33,470 nucleotides of DNA from Neisseria mucosa (lineage in GTDB: Bacteria; Pseudomonadota; Gammaproteobacteria; Burkholderiales; Neisseriaceae). Made by a program: the position numbers and the translations under genes. The notes under the pieces were generated by a model. That model was not told the DNA's origin and searched no databases. It saw only the letters and a list, made by a program, of their open reading frames with translations. The stretch covers positions 1-33,470 of the forward strand of contig NZ_POWX01000023.1 in assembly GCF_003044445.1 (NCBI RefSeq), written 5' to 3'. Below are positions 15,056 to 22,646 of the stretch, piece after piece (positions within the stretch are counted from its first letter, which is position 1; each line of letters begins with the position of its first letter).

Positions 15056-16363
15056 ATGAAGCCAGTAAACATCGGTCTTTTAGGTTTAGGTACGGTCGGC
15101 GGCGGTACGGCTGCCGTGTTGCAGGACAATGCGGCGGAAATCAGCCGCCGTTTGGGACGCGAAGTGCGCATCAGTGCCGTATGCGACTTGAGCGAAGAAA
15201 AAGCCCGCCAAATCTGCCCGTCCGCTGCCTTCGTTAAAGACCCGTTCGAACTGGTCGCGCGTGAAGATGTCGATGTCGTCGTCGAATTGTTCGGCGGTAC
15301 CGGCATCGCCAAAGATGCGGTGTTGAAAGCCATTGAAAACGGCAAACACATCGTTACCGCCAACAAAAAACTGCTCGCCGAATACGGCAACGAAATCTTC
15401 CCGCTGGCGGAAGAAAAAAATGTCATGGTGCAATTTGAAGCGGCTGTGGCGGGCGGCATCCCGATTATCAAAGCCCTGCGCGAAGGTCTCGCCGCAAACC
15501 GCATCCGCAGCATCGCCGGCATCATCAACGGCACCAGCAACTTCATCCTCTCCGAAATGCGCGAAAAAGGCAGCGCGTTTGCCGACGTATTGAAAGAAGC
15601 TCAAGCATTGGGTTACGCCGAAGCCGATCCGACCTTCGACATCGAAGGCAACGACGCAGGTCATAAAATCACCATCATGAGCGCGCTGGCATTCGGTACG
15701 CCGATGAATTTCTTCGCCTGCTACCTCGAAGGCATCAGCAAACTCGACAGCCGCGACATCAAATACGCCGAAGAACTCGGCTACCGCATCAAACTGTTGG
15801 GCATCACCCGCAAAACCGACAAAGGCATCGAATTGCGCGTCCATCCGACCCTGATTCCCGAAAGCCGCCTCTTGGCAAACGTCAACGGCGTGATGAATGC
15901 CGTGCGCGTCAATGCCGATATGGTCGGCGAAACCTTATATTACGGCGCAGGTGCAGGCGCATTGCCGACCGCTTCCGCCGTGGTTGCCGACATCATCGAC
16001 ATCGCCCGCCTGATTGAAGCAAATACCGACCACCGCGTACCGCATCTGGCGTTCCAACCCGCACAAGTCCAAGCGCAAACCATCCTGCCTATGGACGAAA
16101 TCACCAGCAGCTACTACCTGCGCGTCCAAGCCAAAGACGAACCGGGTACGCTGGGACAAATCGCCGCGCTTCTGGCAAAAGAAAACGTGTCCATCGAAGC
16201 CTTAATCCAAAAAGGCGTGATCGACCAAACTACCGCCGAAATCGTGATTCTGACCCACAGCACGGTCGAGAAAAACGTCAAACGCGCCATTGCTGCCATC
16301 GAAGCATTAAGCTGCGTGGAAAAACCGATCACCATGATCCGTATGGAAAGCCTGCATGACTGA
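15056..16363 (+). CDS. hom: Homoserine dehydrogenase
   Basis: 435 aa enzyme reducing aspartate semialdehyde to homoserine with NAD(P)H, shared by threonine and methionine synthesis. The Rossmann motif GLLGLGTVGGGT is at 7-18. The active-site region shows TANKKLLAEYG and AAVAGGIPIIK, INGTSNFIL and GYAEADPTFDIEGNDAGHK. An ACT domain (about 345-430, YYLRVQAKDEPGTLGQIA) fits feedback control by threonine. AAGGAGG precedes the start. The last 8 bases overlap the next gene, so translation is coupled. Confidence 0.97.
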   Translation: MKPVNIGLLGLGTVGGGTAAVLQDNAAEISRRLGREVRISAVCDLSEEKARQICPSAAFVKDPFELVAREDVDVVVELFGGTGIAKDAVLKAIENGKHIVTANKKLLAEYGNEIFPLAEEKNVMVQFEAAVAGGIPIIKALREGLAANRIRSIAGIINGTSNFILSEMREKGSAFADVLKEAQALGYAEADPTFDIEGNDAGHKITIMSALAFGTPMNFFACYLEGISKLDSRDIKYAEELGYRIKLLGITRKTDKGIELRVHPTLIPESRLLANVNGVMNAVRVNADMVGETLYYGAGAGALPTASAVVADIIDIARLIEANTDHRVPHLAFQPAQVQAQTILPMDEITSSYYLRVQAKDEPGTLGQIAALLAKENVSIEALIQKGVIDQTTAEIVILTHSTVEKNVKRAIAAIEALSCVEKPITMIRMESLHD

Positions 16364-16790
16364 GCCGAAAAACGAAATGTCCGCTGAAGAGCAAGCCGCG
16401 GCGCGTAAAAAAGCAAAAGCCAAAATCCGCACCATCCGCATTTGGGCGTGGGTCATTTTGGCACTGCTCGCCGCGACCGCCCTACTCTCCCAATGCGCCA
16501 TGTCCAAACCGCAGGCGAAGCAGAACATCTTTGAGTCTTGCGTAAAAAACATCCCCTTTGCCGAAAAATGGCAAAACGATTTGAAAGAAAGGGGCTTGGA
16601 TTCAAACAACAGCAAACTCGCCGCCGATTACTGCACCTGTATGTGGGACAAGCCTTTGGACAAACTCTCCGAAGAGCAAATCCGCTCCTTAGGAAAACTC
16701 AGCCCGCAAGAGCAGCTCGACCTGCTCGGCGGCGCGCAGGCGTTTGAAGAACGCGACAAGCAATGTGTGGCAGATTTGAAGGCAGAATAA
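16356..16790 (+). CDS. Membrane-anchored protein with C-x30-CxC-x41-C pattern, unknown
   Basis: 144 aa. The start ATG overlaps the hom stop (ATGACTGA). A basic N-terminal stretch (EQAAARKKAKAKIR) is followed by one transmembrane helix at about 29-47, then a periplasmic domain with Cys in ESC, CTC and KQC. The Cys spacing parallels the lipoprotein at 5572-5949, whose own spacing is x29 and x37. No named family recognised. Co-expressed with hom by overlap; this may be simple packing rather than shared function. Confidence 0.75.
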   Translation: MTEPKNEMSAEEQAAARKKAKAKIRTIRIWAWVILALLAATALLSQCAMSKPQAKQNIFESCVKNIPFAEKWQNDLKERGLDSNNSKLAADYCTCMWDKPLDKLSEEQIRSLGKLSPQEQLDLLGGAQAFEERDKQCVADLKAE

Positions 16791-16808
16791 TCCGGCTTTG
16801 ACAATGCA

Positions 16809-16851
16809 AAAGGTCGTCTGAAACTCCGTTTGGTGTTTTCAGACGACCTTT
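16809..16851. terminator. DUS-pair hairpin after the hom unit
   Basis: DUS arms 16811-16822 and 16838-16849, with flanking AAA and TTT extending the stem and ending in TTTTCT. Confidence 0.85.
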
Positions 16852-16887
16852 TCTCATATAGGCGGACATCACTCTACCGCTTCACGG

Positions 16888-16893
16888 TATAAT
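16888..16893 (+). promoter_or_regulatory. Likely -10 box of ypfJ
   Basis: Perfect TATAAT 35 bases before the ypfJ start. No good -35 is visible at 16-18 bases. Confidence 0.45.
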
Positions 16894-16928
16894 CAGCCCA
16901 TATCACTTCACAACAAGGAACACACAAG

Positions 16929-17765
16929 ATGGATTGGAAAGGGCGAGAACAGAGTCAAAACGTAGAAGACCGACGCGGCAGCAGCGGTGGTGGCGGCGGG
17001 AAAGCGCCCGGCATCCTCGGCATCATCGTCGTTTTGATCGGCGCTTATTACGGTGTCGATTTGAGCGGCTTGGTCGGTACGCCTTCCATGGGTCCAGGTT
17101 CGACCCAAACTTCCCAGCTCAAGCCTCAGGAAGAAGCCGAGTTGAACGAACTCGCCCGCGTCGTCCTCGCCGATACGGAAAAAGCTTGGGGCAGCTATTT
17201 CAAGCAAATCGGACGAACCTACACCCCGACCACCATGGTGTTATACAACGGCGGCACATCCACCGCCTGCGGCATGGGTCAATCGGCGATGGGCCCGTTT
17301 TACTGCCCGGGTGACCAAAAAGTCTATCTCGACTTAGACTTTTATAGAGATATGCAGACCAAACTCAATTCCGCCAGCGATGCCGCGTTTGCCTACGTCA
17401 TCGCACACGAAGTCGGACACCACGTTCAAAACCTGCTCGGTATCCTACCCAAAGTCCACAGAATGCAGCAGCAGGTCGGCAAAAAAGAAGCTAATGCCCT
17501 TTCCGTCAAACTTGAATTACAGGCGGACTGCTACGCGGGCATTTGGGGGCATTACGCCGTCAACAATAATATCTTCAAAGCCGAGGACATCACCAAAGCC
17601 ATGCTGGCTGCCGAATCCGTCGGCGATGACCGCCTGCAGAAAGAGGGGCAGGGCTACGTCGTTCCCGACAGCTTTACACACGGCTCGTCCGAACAGCGTA
17701 TGGCATGGCTCAAGCGCGGTTTGGAAAGCGGAGACATCAACCAATGCAACACTTTCGGTAACTGA
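16929..17765 (+). CDS. ypfJ: Neutral zinc metallopeptidase family protein (YpfJ)
   Basis: 278 aa. The N-terminus MDWKGREQSQNVEDRRG and a Gly-rich stretch precede one membrane helix (about 28-48). The rest should lie in the periplasm. The zincin motif HEVGHH is at 160-165, with the later LQADCYAGIWGH block of the family. Family-typical FYCPGDQKVYLDLDFY is also present. It is annotated as a peptidase by family; substrates are not known. CAAGGAAC precedes the start. Confidence 0.88.
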   Translation: MDWKGREQSQNVEDRRGSSGGGGGKAPGILGIIVVLIGAYYGVDLSGLVGTPSMGPGSTQTSQLKPQEEAELNELARVVLADTEKAWGSYFKQIGRTYTPTTMVLYNGGTSTACGMGQSAMGPFYCPGDQKVYLDLDFYRDMQTKLNSASDAAFAYVIAHEVGHHVQNLLGILPKVHRMQQQVGKKEANALSVKLELQADCYAGIWGHYAVNNNIFKAEDITKAMLAAESVGDDRLQKEGQGYVVPDSFTHGSSEQRMAWLKRGLESGDINQCNTFGN

Positions 17766-17801
17766 TTGAAACCGCAGTAAATGTTATTTGATGTAACCCC
17801 C

Positions 17802-17833
17802 AAAGGTCGTCTGAAAGTCTTCAGACGACCTTT
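17802..17833. terminator. DUS-pair hairpin after ypfJ
   Basis: DUS arms 17804-17815 and 17820-17831 with a 4-base loop. Confidence 0.87.
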
Positions 17834-17885
17834 GCCTATGTTAGAATAAGCCCGTTTTCCATTCACAATCACAAAGGAAACCATC

Positions 17886-19268
17886 ATGGCAAATATTGCC
17901 CGCGACATCTTCAAAGCCTACGACATCCGAGGCATTGTCGGCAAAACCCTGACCAACGAAGCCGCCTACCTTATTGGCAAAGCCATCGCCACCAGAGCCG
18001 CCGAAAAAGGCATCTCCCGCATCGCACTCGGACGCGACGGACGCTTGAGCGGTCCCGAATTGATGGAACACATCCAGCGCGGCTTTACCGACAGCGGTAT
18101 CGACGTCCTCAATGTCGGCATGGTCGCCACCCCCATGCTGTATTTCGCCGCCATCAACGAATGCGGCGGCAGCGGCGTGATGATTACCGGCAGCCACAAC
18201 CCGCCCGATTACAACGGTTTCAAAATGATGCTCGGCGGCGAAACCCTCGCAGGCGAAGCCATCCAAGAACTGCTCGCCCTGATCGAAGCCGACAAACTGA
18301 CCGTTTCCGACAAAAAAGGCAGCGTAACCGAAAAAGACATCTCCGGCGAATACCACAACCACATCGTCGGCCACGTCAAACTCAAACGCCCCATGAAAAT
18401 CGCCATCGACGCGGGCAACGGCGTAGGCGGCGCATTCGCAGGCAAACTCTACAAAGGTTTGGGCAACGAAGTGACCGAACTTTTCTGCGAAGTGGACGGC
18501 ACTTTCCCCAACCACCATCCCGACCCTTCCAAACCGAAAAACCTGCAAGATTTGATTGCCGCGCTGAAAAACAGCGATGCCGAAATCGGCTTGGCTTTTG
18601 ACGGCGATGCCGACCGCTTGGGCGTCGTGACTAAAGACGGCAACATCATCTATCCCGACCGCCAACTCATGCTGTTCGCCCAAGACGTTTTGAGCCGCAA
18701 CCCCGGCGCGAAAGTCATCTTCGACGTCAAATCCACCCGCCTGCTGGCTCCGTGGATTAAAGAACACGGCGGCGAACCCGTTATGGAGAAAACCGGCCAC
18801 AGCTTCATCAAGTCCACCATGAAAAAAACCGGCGCGCTGGTTGCCGGCGAAATGAGCGGACATATCTTCTTCAAAGAACGCTGGTTCGGCTTCGACGACG
18901 GCCTGTACGCCGGCGCACGCCTCTTGGAAATCCTGTCCGCCTTCGACAATCCGTCCGAAGTGTTGAATAAGCTGCCGCAAAGCATTTCCACGCCCGAACT
19001 CAACATCGACCTGCCCGAAGGCAGCAACGGCCATCAGGTTATCGACGAACTCGCCGCCAACGCCAAATTCGAAGGCGCGACCGAAATCATCACCATCGAC
19101 GGCCTGCGCGTGGAATTCCCCGACGGCTTCGGCCTGATGCGCGCTTCCAATACCACGCCGATTTTGGTGTTGCGCTTCGAGGCAGATTCCGATGAAGCCA
19201 TCGAGCGGATTCAAAACCAGTTTAAAGCCGTCATCGAAAGCAATCCCGCGCTGAAATGGCCGCTGTAA
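17886..19268 (+). CDS. pgm: Phosphomannomutase/phosphoglucomutase
   Basis: 460 aa alpha-D-phosphohexomutase that interconverts hexose 1- and 6-phosphates and feeds nucleotide sugars for lipooligosaccharide. The phosphoserine is S103 in ITGSHNPP. The metal loop is FDGDADR with D239, D241 and D243. The sugar loop appears as GEMSGH, and the phosphate-binding domain near the C-terminus as RASNTTP. The length equals neisserial Pgm. AAAGGAAACC precedes the start. Well-formed single-gene unit ending in a DUS pair. Confidence 0.95.
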   Translation: MANIARDIFKAYDIRGIVGKTLTNEAAYLIGKAIATRAAEKGISRIALGRDGRLSGPELMEHIQRGFTDSGIDVLNVGMVATPMLYFAAINECGGSGVMITGSHNPPDYNGFKMMLGGETLAGEAIQELLALIEADKLTVSDKKGSVTEKDISGEYHNHIVGHVKLKRPMKIAIDAGNGVGGAFAGKLYKGLGNEVTELFCEVDGTFPNHHPDPSKPKNLQDLIAALKNSDAEIGLAFDGDADRLGVVTKDGNIIYPDRQLMLFAQDVLSRNPGAKVIFDVKSTRLLAPWIKEHGGEPVMEKTGHSFIKSTMKKTGALVAGEMSGHIFFKERWFGFDDGLYAGARLLEILSAFDNPSEVLNKLPQSISTPELNIDLPEGSNGHQVIDELAANAKFEGATEIITIDGLRVEFPDGFGLMRASNTTPILVLRFEADSDEAIERIQNQFKAVIESNPALKWPL

Positions 19269-19290
19269 ACGGTTAACGCTTTAAAGCTCG

Positions 19291-19335
19291 AAAGGTCGTC
19301 TGAAAACGAGTATTGCACGTTTTCAGACGACCTTT
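19291..19335. terminator. DUS-pair hairpin after pgm
   Basis: DUS arms 19293-19304 and 19322-19333. CREE copy 3 begins 5 bases after the second arm. Confidence 0.85.
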
Positions 19336-19337
19336 TC

Positions 19338-19444
19338 TATAGTGGATTAAATTTAAATCAGGACAAGGCGACGAAGCCGTAGACAGTACAGATAGTACGG
19401 CAAGGCGAGGCAACGCCGTACTGGTTTAAAGTTAATCCACTATA
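19338..19444. repeat. Correia element (CREE), short form, copy 3
   Basis: 107 bases with the usual ends but without the central part found in copies 1 and 2. Orientation is opposite to those copies. It differs from copy 4 at one internal base (CCGTAGAC versus CCGCAGAC). Confidence 0.93.
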
Positions 19445-19466
19445 TCTGTCCATACAAAATTCAGCT

Positions 19467-19550
19467 TTATTTCAACCCCTTCAAATACCCGCCGCCTTTG
19501 CAGGAATATTCTGCGCAACTCGGATCATCGGCTATTTTGCAGGCTTGGTC
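19467..19550 (-). pseudogene. Small Cys-rich gene cut by a CREE (3' part)
   Basis: On the minus strand 27 codons before a TAA include CKIADDPSCAEYSCKGGG, a plausible end of a small secreted Cys-rich protein. The frame runs directly into the edge of CREE copy 4 at 19552. Beyond the CREE (around 19700-19735, minus strand) a short signal-like stretch MKLVVLLCIAA occurs, but out of frame and with a stop. I infer a decayed small gene. No family recognised. Confidence 0.5.
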
Positions 19551-19551
19551 A

Positions 19552-19658
19552 TATAGTGGATTAAATTTAAATCAGGACAAGGCGACGAAGCCGCAGACAG
19601 TACAGATAGTACGGCAAGGCGAGGCAACGCCGTACTGGTTTAAAGTTAATCCACTATA
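19552..19658. repeat. Correia element (CREE), short form, copy 4
   Basis: 107 bases, nearly identical to copy 3 and in the same orientation, 107 bases after it. TA at both borders fits the usual target duplication. Confidence 0.93.
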
Positions 19659-19991
19659 GTATTTTTGCCTTCTCCAAAACTTAGGCAGCTATACACAACA
19701 AAACCACCAATTTCATTGCAAAAATTTCTTACCCATTTATATTTTGCCAATCCGAAAGATGATAGTCAGGTCGTCTGAAACCCAACCCCATCACCATTCT
19801 TCCCTCCCTTTTTTCCCAATCTAGAATATAACGAAATCGCATTAAATTAAAACCAAGCATTCTTTCCGTTTTTCAGACGACCTGTTTACAGTATCGCCAC
19901 TGTTTCTATAAAAATCATCAACCAATCAAACCATTAAAGCCGCGCAGGCAAACACTCTGCCTCAAGCAGCCGTCAGCCCAAAGGAACCGAC
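19659..19991. other. Non-coding stretch upstream of cysJ
   Basis: It contains signal-peptide-like relics of the CREE-split gene (minus strand, near 19700-19735), single DUS copies at 19768-19779 (plus) and 19872-19883 (minus), and the cysJ leader with AAAGGAACC before its ATG. No intact gene was seen. Confidence 0.6.
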
Positions 19992-21764
19992 ATGACACCA
20001 GCCAACCCGCTTCCCGCCGAACTTTCCGCGCAACTCGCCGCCCTCTCGCCTACACAGCTCGCTTGGCTTTCCGGCTACTGCTGGGCGCAAAGTCAAGGGG
20101 TGGAGGGCAGTTTGGGTGTTTCCGCCGCTCTCGCCGTTGCAGCCCCCGAGCGACGCGTGTTGGTCTTGTCCGCCTCGCAAACGGGCAATGCGCGCGGCGT
20201 TGCCGAATCTTTACACGCCAAACTCAAAACCGCAGGCGTAGAAGCCGTGTTGAGCAGCGCGAGTGAATTCAAAAGCAAAACCCTGCCCGATGAAGACATC
20301 GTGTTATTGGTAACATCCACGCAAGGCGAGGGCGAGCCGCCCGAAGAAGCGCTGCCGCTGTATAAATTCGTCTTCGGCAAAAAAGCCCCCGATTTGGGCA
20401 AACTCACTTTTGCCGTTTTAGGTTTAGGCGATTCGTCCTATCCTAATTTTTGCCAAGCGGGCAAGGACTTTGACGCCAAATTTGCCGAACTGGGCGCACG
20501 TCGTCTGAACGATTTGGGCATCTGCGATTTAGAGTTTCAAAGCGCCGCCGACGCATGGATCGAAGCCGTCGTCCCCAAAGTTGCCGAGCTTGCCGCCCAA
20601 GCTGCTGCGCCTACCGCCACACCAGCCGCAAACCAAACCGCAGGCGCTGTCTATACAAAAGACAAACCCTATACCGCCACATTGTCCGTCCGCCAAAAAA
20701 TCACTTCACGTTCCGCCGAGAAAGATGTGGAACACATCGAAATCGACCTGTCCGGCTCCGGCCTGCACTATCAGGCAGGCGACGCGTTGGGCGTACTCCC
20801 GCTCAACGATTCGGCTTTGGTTCAAGAAATCCTTGATTTGCACCAATTAAGCGGAAAAGAAAAAATCCGCCTTTCAGACGACCTCGAAACCGACATCCGC
20901 ACCGCTCTGACCGAGTCCGCCGACATCACGCAAAACACACCCGCCCTCGTGCAGCAATACGCCGAATTGTCGGGCAGCGAAGCACTCAAAACCACAGCTG
21001 CCGACAAAGCCCGATTGGACGCCTACCTCGCCGCCACCCCGCCCGTCGGCGTCTTCGTCGCCCATCCCCATCCGTTGGACGCGCAAACCCTGTTCCAACT
21101 CTTCCGCCCCCAAACCCCGCGCCTTTACTCTATCGCTTCCGCACAAGACGAAGTCGGCGAAGAAGTACACCTGACCGTCGGCGTCGTCCGCTTCGAACAC
21201 CACGGCAACAGCTACACCGGCGCAGCTTCAGGCTATCTGGGCGAACGCCTTGAAGAAGGCGGCGAAGTGCGCGTCTTCGTCGAACCCAACCCCAATTTCC
21301 GCCTGCCCGCCGACGGCAACACCCCCATCATCATGATAGGCGCAGGTACAGGCATCGCCCCCTTCCGCGCCTTCATGCAACAACGCGCCGCCAACGGCGA
21401 CAACGGCAAAAACTGGCTCATCTTCGGCAACCAACGCCTCGCCAACGACTTCCTCTACCAGCTTGAATGGATCGATTACCGCAAAGAAGGCATCCTCACC
21501 CGCGCCGACTTGGCGTGGAGCAGACAGGGCGAACGCAAAGTCTATGTCCAACACAAAATCGCCGAACACGCCGCCGAAGTCTGGAACTGGCTGCAACAAG
21601 GCGCACACCTCTACGTCTGCGGCGACGCCACCCGCATGGCGCGCGACGTAGAAACCGCCCTACTCGATGTCATCGAAACCCAAGGCAAACTCAGCCGCGA
21701 CGATGCCGAAGACTATCTTAACGAAATGCGCGAAGACAAACGCTACCAACGCGACGTTTATTGA
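19992..21764 (+). CDS. cysJ: Assimilatory sulfite reductase (NADPH) flavoprotein subunit
   Basis: 590 aa diflavin reductase that passes electrons from NADPH via FAD and FMN to the CysI haemoprotein. The flavodoxin domain (about 56-200) has SASQTGNARGVAE and TSTQGEGEPPEEA. The FAD part has PRLYSIASAQDE near 375. The NADP part has IGAGTGIAPFRAF near 448 and YVCGDATRMARDVE, with the usual end RYQRDVY. cysI does not follow; the next gene runs the other way. Perfect DUS 20873-20884 (encoding SDDL) and variant 20498-20509 (encoding RRLN) lie within the gene. Confidence 0.95.
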   Translation: MTPANPLPAELSAQLAALSPTQLAWLSGYCWAQSQGVEGSLGVSAALAVAAPERRVLVLSASQTGNARGVAESLHAKLKTAGVEAVLSSASEFKSKTLPDEDIVLLVTSTQGEGEPPEEALPLYKFVFGKKAPDLGKLTFAVLGLGDSSYPNFCQAGKDFDAKFAELGARRLNDLGICDLEFQSAADAWIEAVVPKVAELAAQAAAPTATPAANQTAGAVYTKDKPYTATLSVRQKITSRSAEKDVEHIEIDLSGSGLHYQAGDALGVLPLNDSALVQEILDLHQLSGKEKIRLSDDLETDIRTALTESADITQNTPALVQQYAELSGSEALKTTAADKARLDAYLAATPPVGVFVAHPHPLDAQTLFQLFRPQTPRLYSIASAQDEVGEEVHLTVGVVRFEHHGNSYTGAASGYLGERLEEGGEVRVFVEPNPNFRLPADGNTPIIMIGAGTGIAPFRAFMQQRAANGDNGKNWLIFGNQRLANDFLYQLEWIDYRKEGILTRADLAWSRQGERKVYVQHKIAEHAAEVWNWLQQGAHLYVCGDATRMARDVETALLDVIETQGKLSRDDAEDYLNEMREDKRYQRDVY

Positions 21765-21778
21765 TACCGCCCCAAACG

Positions 21779-21821
21779 AAAGGTCGTCTGAAAGCCCAAA
21801 TCAGGTTTTCAGACGACCTTT
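21779..21821. terminator. Shared DUS-pair hairpin between cysJ and the permease gene
   Basis: DUS arms 21781-21792 and 21808-21819 lie between convergent genes. The second arm ends one base before the permease stop codon, so it can serve both. Confidence 0.85.
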
Positions 21822-22498
21822 TACCAAATCTTATTCGACGGTTTCAGGTAGCGTCCGTCATCAAATGTATTAATCCACTGCGGCCTTAACGCAATAAAAA
21901 TAGCAGCGGTAATACCGCTTAAAAACGCTTCCGCCCATGCAATGAGGAAAAACACGGGAAATGCCGTACTCCACAATGCCGTTTCAGGAAAAGCCCGCAC
22001 CCTGTCCAATATGCCGACCAAAACACCTCCGGTCAGCAGCATACCCGCTGCGGATGCTAAAAAACCATTGACGAAAATGAAGATAAAAATATTGGCGGGA
22101 AGCCGGTTGACCCAAGCACGCGACAGCAAATTGACCGCCAGCGCAGGCAGAAACAATGCAAGCGCATTGACCGGATAGGCCTGCAAATCTGAGCCGAATA
22201 TCCAAACATAGGGCAAATACAGCAACGCACAGGCCCAAAATGCCAGCGGTACACCGAGCATCAAGGCAATCAGGTTGACCGCCAACAGATGGTAACTCAT
22301 CCCCGCAAGCTGCCCGCCGTCAGGGGTGGCATTCAAGCTCCAGACCGACGCCAAAATAATCCCTGCCAATGCGGCTGCCGAGCCATGTTTTCGGAAATCA
22401 CGATAAGCCTTCGGCGCGGATAATGCCAACAATAAAACCAATACGCACCACGCAGCAGCCAAAATCAAACCCGAAAACCATCCCGTTTGGAAAAGCAT
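21821..22498 (-). CDS. CbiM-like energy-coupling factor transporter permease
   Basis: 225 aa with about six membrane helices. The block SLNATPDGGQLAGMSYHLLAVNLIALMLG matches the conserved His-containing motif of proteobacterial CbiM-related membrane proteins, which act in cobalt or nickel uptake in other bacteria. No CbiN, CbiQ or ATPase gene is adjacent, so the transport partner and metal are unknown. GAGGATAT precedes the start. The family call is fairly good and the function inferred. Confidence 0.7.
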   Translation of the reverse strand: MLFQTGWFSGLILAAAWCVLVLLLALSAPKAYRDFRKHGSAAALAGIILASVWSLNATPDGGQLAGMSYHLLAVNLIALMLGVPLAFWACALLYLPYVWIFGSDLQAYPVNALALFLPALAVNLLSRAWVNRLPANIFIFIFVNGFLASAAGMLLTGGVLVGILDRVRAFPETALWSTAFPVFFLIAWAEAFLSGITAAIFIALRPQWINTFDDGRYLKPSNKIW

Positions 22499-22522
22499 AT
22501 ATCCTCAATGTTTAAAAAGCGT

Positions 22523-22534
22523 TTCAGACGACCT
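22523..22534 (-). repeat. Single DUS between the permease gene and ftsK
   Basis: Perfect 12-mer on the minus strand in the divergent intergenic region. Confidence 0.82.
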
Positions 22535-22537
22535 GAT

Positions 22538-22548
22538 TATAGTGGATT
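22538..22548. repeat. Solo Correia terminal fragment
   Basis: TATAGTGGATT equals the outer 11 bases of the CREE ends. It is next to a DUS and has no partner end before ftsK. Probably a relic, possibly chance. Confidence 0.4.
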
Positions 22549-22646
22549 CGCACAACCGAAAGGAAACAAAGCCTTGTCGGTTTTGTTTCATCCTGAAAAG
22601 CGTTAGAATAACGGACTTTGCTTTTTTGACTCGGGAAAATTTCAAT

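Noticed and set aside
17841..19214. Minus-strand frame of 457 codons
   Set aside because: Antisense shadow of pgm; Val/Phe/Ala/Gly-biased composition only.
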